Shown here: piece after piece, positions 62,432 through 64,000 of the stretch
Numbering within the stretch: the first letter of the stretch is position 1
Layout: each line of letters opens with the position of its first letter
NCBI RefSeq assembly: GCF_004521915.1
Contig: NZ_SDKD01000007.1
Coordinates: 124,001-188,000 of the forward strand
DNA length: 64,000 bases
DNA from: Brevibacillus migulae
Lineage (GTDB): Bacteria > Bacillota > Bacilli > Brevibacillales > Brevibacillaceae
Direction of reading: 5' to 3'
Notes under the pieces: generated by a model
What the model was told of the DNA's origin: nothing
Database searches by the model: none
What the model saw: only the letters and a program-made list of their open reading frames with translations
Translations under genes and position numbers: made by a program

Positions 62432-63799
62432 TTATGCAGATTTTTTTTGTTCTTGGTGCGCTTCTCCCATCGCGGATTCTTTTCCAGGCAGGATGACGTG
62501 GAGCAAGATTCCCAAGAAGGTAGAGAACGCTACGTTATCAATCGTCAGGTTTGTCAAGAAGGACTCCCAGAAGGTAACACCGGTGAAGCTGATTTTATAG
62601 CCGCCAATCCCGGTTACGAGGATCGCCGCTGCGATGATCATATTGCGTTTATTGGAGAAATCGACTTTGCTTTCCACATACATGCGCAAGCCTTGTGCTG
62701 CGATGATCCCGAACAGGATGATCGATACACCGCCCAGCACTGCTGTTGGAATCGTCATGAGCAGGGCGCTGATTTTTCCGATGAAGGAAAACAGGATGGC
62801 GAATACCGCTGCAAGTCCGATGACGACACGGCTGTAAACCCGGGTGATGGCAAGAACCCCGATGTTCTCCCCGTAAGTAGTCGCTGGCGGACCACCGATC
62901 AGTGCACCCAGAGAAGTCGCGATCCCGTCACCCAGCAAGCTGCGGTGCAGACCAGGGTCTTTCATCAAGTCACGATCCATGATCTTACTGGTTACGAGCA
63001 AGTGGCCAAGGTGCTCTGCAAGTGTGACAAACGCGATCGGCGCCACGATCAGAGCCGCAAGCCACGCGCTTGGGCTTGCCAGTGCGGCAGACACCTCTGC
63101 AAATTTGAAGTGGTTCGTGAACATTTCGCCGATGCCGATGAAAATCGGCGCATCCACGACTTTTTGCCAGTCGATCAATTCGGGATGGCGAAGCAGCGTA
63201 TATACATATCCAGTAATGATCCCAATCAGGATCGGAATGAGTGCGAAAAATCCGCGAAGCAATACCGCTGAGAGGATGGTGACAATCATCGTTACCAAAG
63301 AGATCTCAATCGAAGTCAAGGAAATGGTGCTTACTCCATCTACCGTCACTTTTGTGGCCATATCCACCGCTACACCTGCGAGGCTCAGACCAATCACTAC
63401 GATGACAGAAGCAATGACGACTGGCGGCAGTACCCGATCCAGCCATTTCACTCCGCTCTTCGCCACGATCGCGGCGACGATGATGTAGACGAGACCGGAG
63501 AGGAGGCAGCCGAGAAGCGCGGTTCCCACGCCGTGTGCAGCGGATACCGTGATGATCGGTCCGATAAAGGCAAAGGAGGAGCCCAGATAGTTCGGAATCT
63601 TCCCTTTTGTAATCCACAGGAACAGCAGCGTGCCGATCCCGCTTGTCAGGAGGGCAGTCGCTGGATCCAGTCCCGTCAGGATCGGTACCAAGACGGTCGA
63701 GCCAAACATCGCAAACAGATGCTGTAAGCTGAGCGGCAGCAATTTTCCAATCCCTGGTGTTTCGTGTACGTCGATAAAATTCTTAGTGTTTGTGTTCAT
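62432..63799 (-). CDS. pyrP: Uracil permease
   Basis: Uracil-xanthine permease of the NCS2/UraA family. The 455 residues contain about 12-14 helices; QHLFAMFGSTVLVPILTGLDPA and IGGPPATTYGENIGVLAITRVYSRVVI are family signatures. ATG 63799 is preceded by GGGGAAGCA. Sits between two PyrR attenuators in the pyr operon, as in B. subtilis. Confidence 0.95.
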   Translation of the reverse strand: MNTNTKNFIDVHETPGIGKLLPLSLQHLFAMFGSTVLVPILTGLDPATALLTSGIGTLLFLWITKGKIPNYLGSSFAFIGPIITVSAAHGVGTALLGCLLSGLVYIIVAAIVAKSGVKWLDRVLPPVVIASVIVVIGLSLAGVAVDMATKVTVDGVSTISLTSIEISLVTMIVTILSAVLLRGFFALIPILIGIITGYVYTLLRHPELIDWQKVVDAPIFIGIGEMFTNHFKFAEVSAALASPSAWLAALIVAPIAFVTLAEHLGHLLVTSKIMDRDLMKDPGLHRSLLGDGIATSLGALIGGPPATTYGENIGVLAITRVYSRVVIGLAAVFAILFSFIGKISALLMTIPTAVLGGVSIILFGIIAAQGLRMYVESKVDFSNKRNMIIAAAILVTGIGGYKISFTGVTFWESFLTNLTIDNVAFSTFLGILLHVILPGKESAMGEAHQEQKKSA

Positions 63800-63854
63800 T
63801 GCTTCCCCTTCTTTCTCTTCGTAGAACGTTTACTCTTAGGATGTCTTTCAGGCA

Positions 63855-63952
63855 TAAAAAAACTCTTTGCATGGGCGCAAAGAGGCAGTCTTCATCCTTG
63901 GTGGAGAAGCAATGGCCTCTTGCTGACCTCACGGGATCAACCTTAAAGAGGT
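63855..63952 (-). promoter_or_regulatory. PyrR-binding attenuator upstream of pyrP
   Basis: Minus strand: TTGATCCCGTGAGGTCAGC (63922-63940) is the PyrR loop. The terminator stem CTCTTTGC/GCAAAGAG with TTTTTTT follows. Confidence 0.9.
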
Positions 63953-63966
63953 GATATATTGTTTTC

Positions 63967-64000
63967 TTACATTTGCCGGATCGTCACTTGATCCAGCTCA
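63967..64000 (-). CDS. pyrR: PyrR, last 10 codons (cut by window edge)
   Basis: Only the C-terminal ELDQVTIRQM and stop are present. Position directly before a PyrR attenuator and pyrP, plus C-terminal pattern, indicates pyrR (RNA-binding attenuation regulator with uracil phosphoribosyltransferase activity). The rest is outside the window. Confidence 0.7.
   Translation of the reverse strand, partial: ELDQVTIRQM

Noticed and set aside
1-64000. CRISPR arrays, rRNA or tRNA genes, prophage or transposase genes, antiphage operons
   Set aside because: I looked for regular repeat-spacer arrays, cloverleaf genes and insertion-sequence transposases and saw none. The Uma2 gene and KptA-like gene alone are not enough to claim a defence system.

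Overview
The window reads as chromosomal DNA of an endospore-forming Gram-positive of the order Bacillales, most likely Brevibacillus or a close Paenibacillaceae relative. This is inferred from the proteins, from the sporulation gene spoVM and the biofilm regulator gene remA, from strong GGAGG ribosome sites, from Rho-independent terminators, and from gene order. Two backbone blocks match the Bacillus subtilis ylo/pyr region. The genus is inference; no database search was possible.

Layout. (1) 1-5837: minus-strand operon yloU-fakA-fakB, terminator, then sdaAB-sdaAA-recG (recG runs off the left edge). Divergent rpmB (L28) and tiny spoVM follow. (2) 5860-12842: an inserted stretch where B. subtilis has thiN. 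It holds a TPP-riboswitch-controlled thiamine transporter gene (thiT), an amino-acid ABC importer, an M20 peptidase, a Uma2-family nuclease and a manganese catalase. (3) 12855-26981: a dense minus-strand housekeeping run in the order yicC-remA-gmk-rpoZ-coaBC-priA-def-fmt-rsmB-rlmN-prpC-prkC-rsgA-rpe (translation start and finishing, rRNA modification, PASTA kinase/phosphatase signalling). (4) 27152-43270: accessory plus-strand and mixed genes. These include rqcH, a DUF2512 membrane protein, a Q/N-rich protein, a stalk-domain foldase, a probable 6S RNA, an efflux pump behind what looks like a leader-peptide attenuator, a Cys/Tyr/His-rich coat-like protein, a degenerate KptA, a CPBP protease, ccdC, a PatB-type C-S lyase and hom. 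(5) 43271-54311: a second nutrient block with hom behind tandem SAM-I riboswitches, an ECF transporter, thiM behind a second TPP riboswitch, an AT-rich DUF3231 insertion, and metNIQ behind a third SAM-I riboswitch. (6) 54367-64000: the pyrimidine operon pyrR-pyrP-pyrB-pyrC-carA-carB-pyrF-pyrE, with two PyrR attenuators but no pyrK or pyrD.

How the genes fit together. Methionine supply is under SAM control at three aptamers (hom twice, metNIQ once). Thiamine supply is under TPP control at two aptamers (transport by ThiT, thiazole salvage by ThiM). UMP synthesis is under PyrR control.

The least expected signals are three. A roughly 80-bp two-hairpin repeat occurs five times between genes, with compensatory changes in its second hairpin. 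A leader with mutually exclusive stems precedes the efflux gene at 31832 and looks like a translational attenuator. Tandem SAM-I aptamers, each with its own terminator, precede hom.
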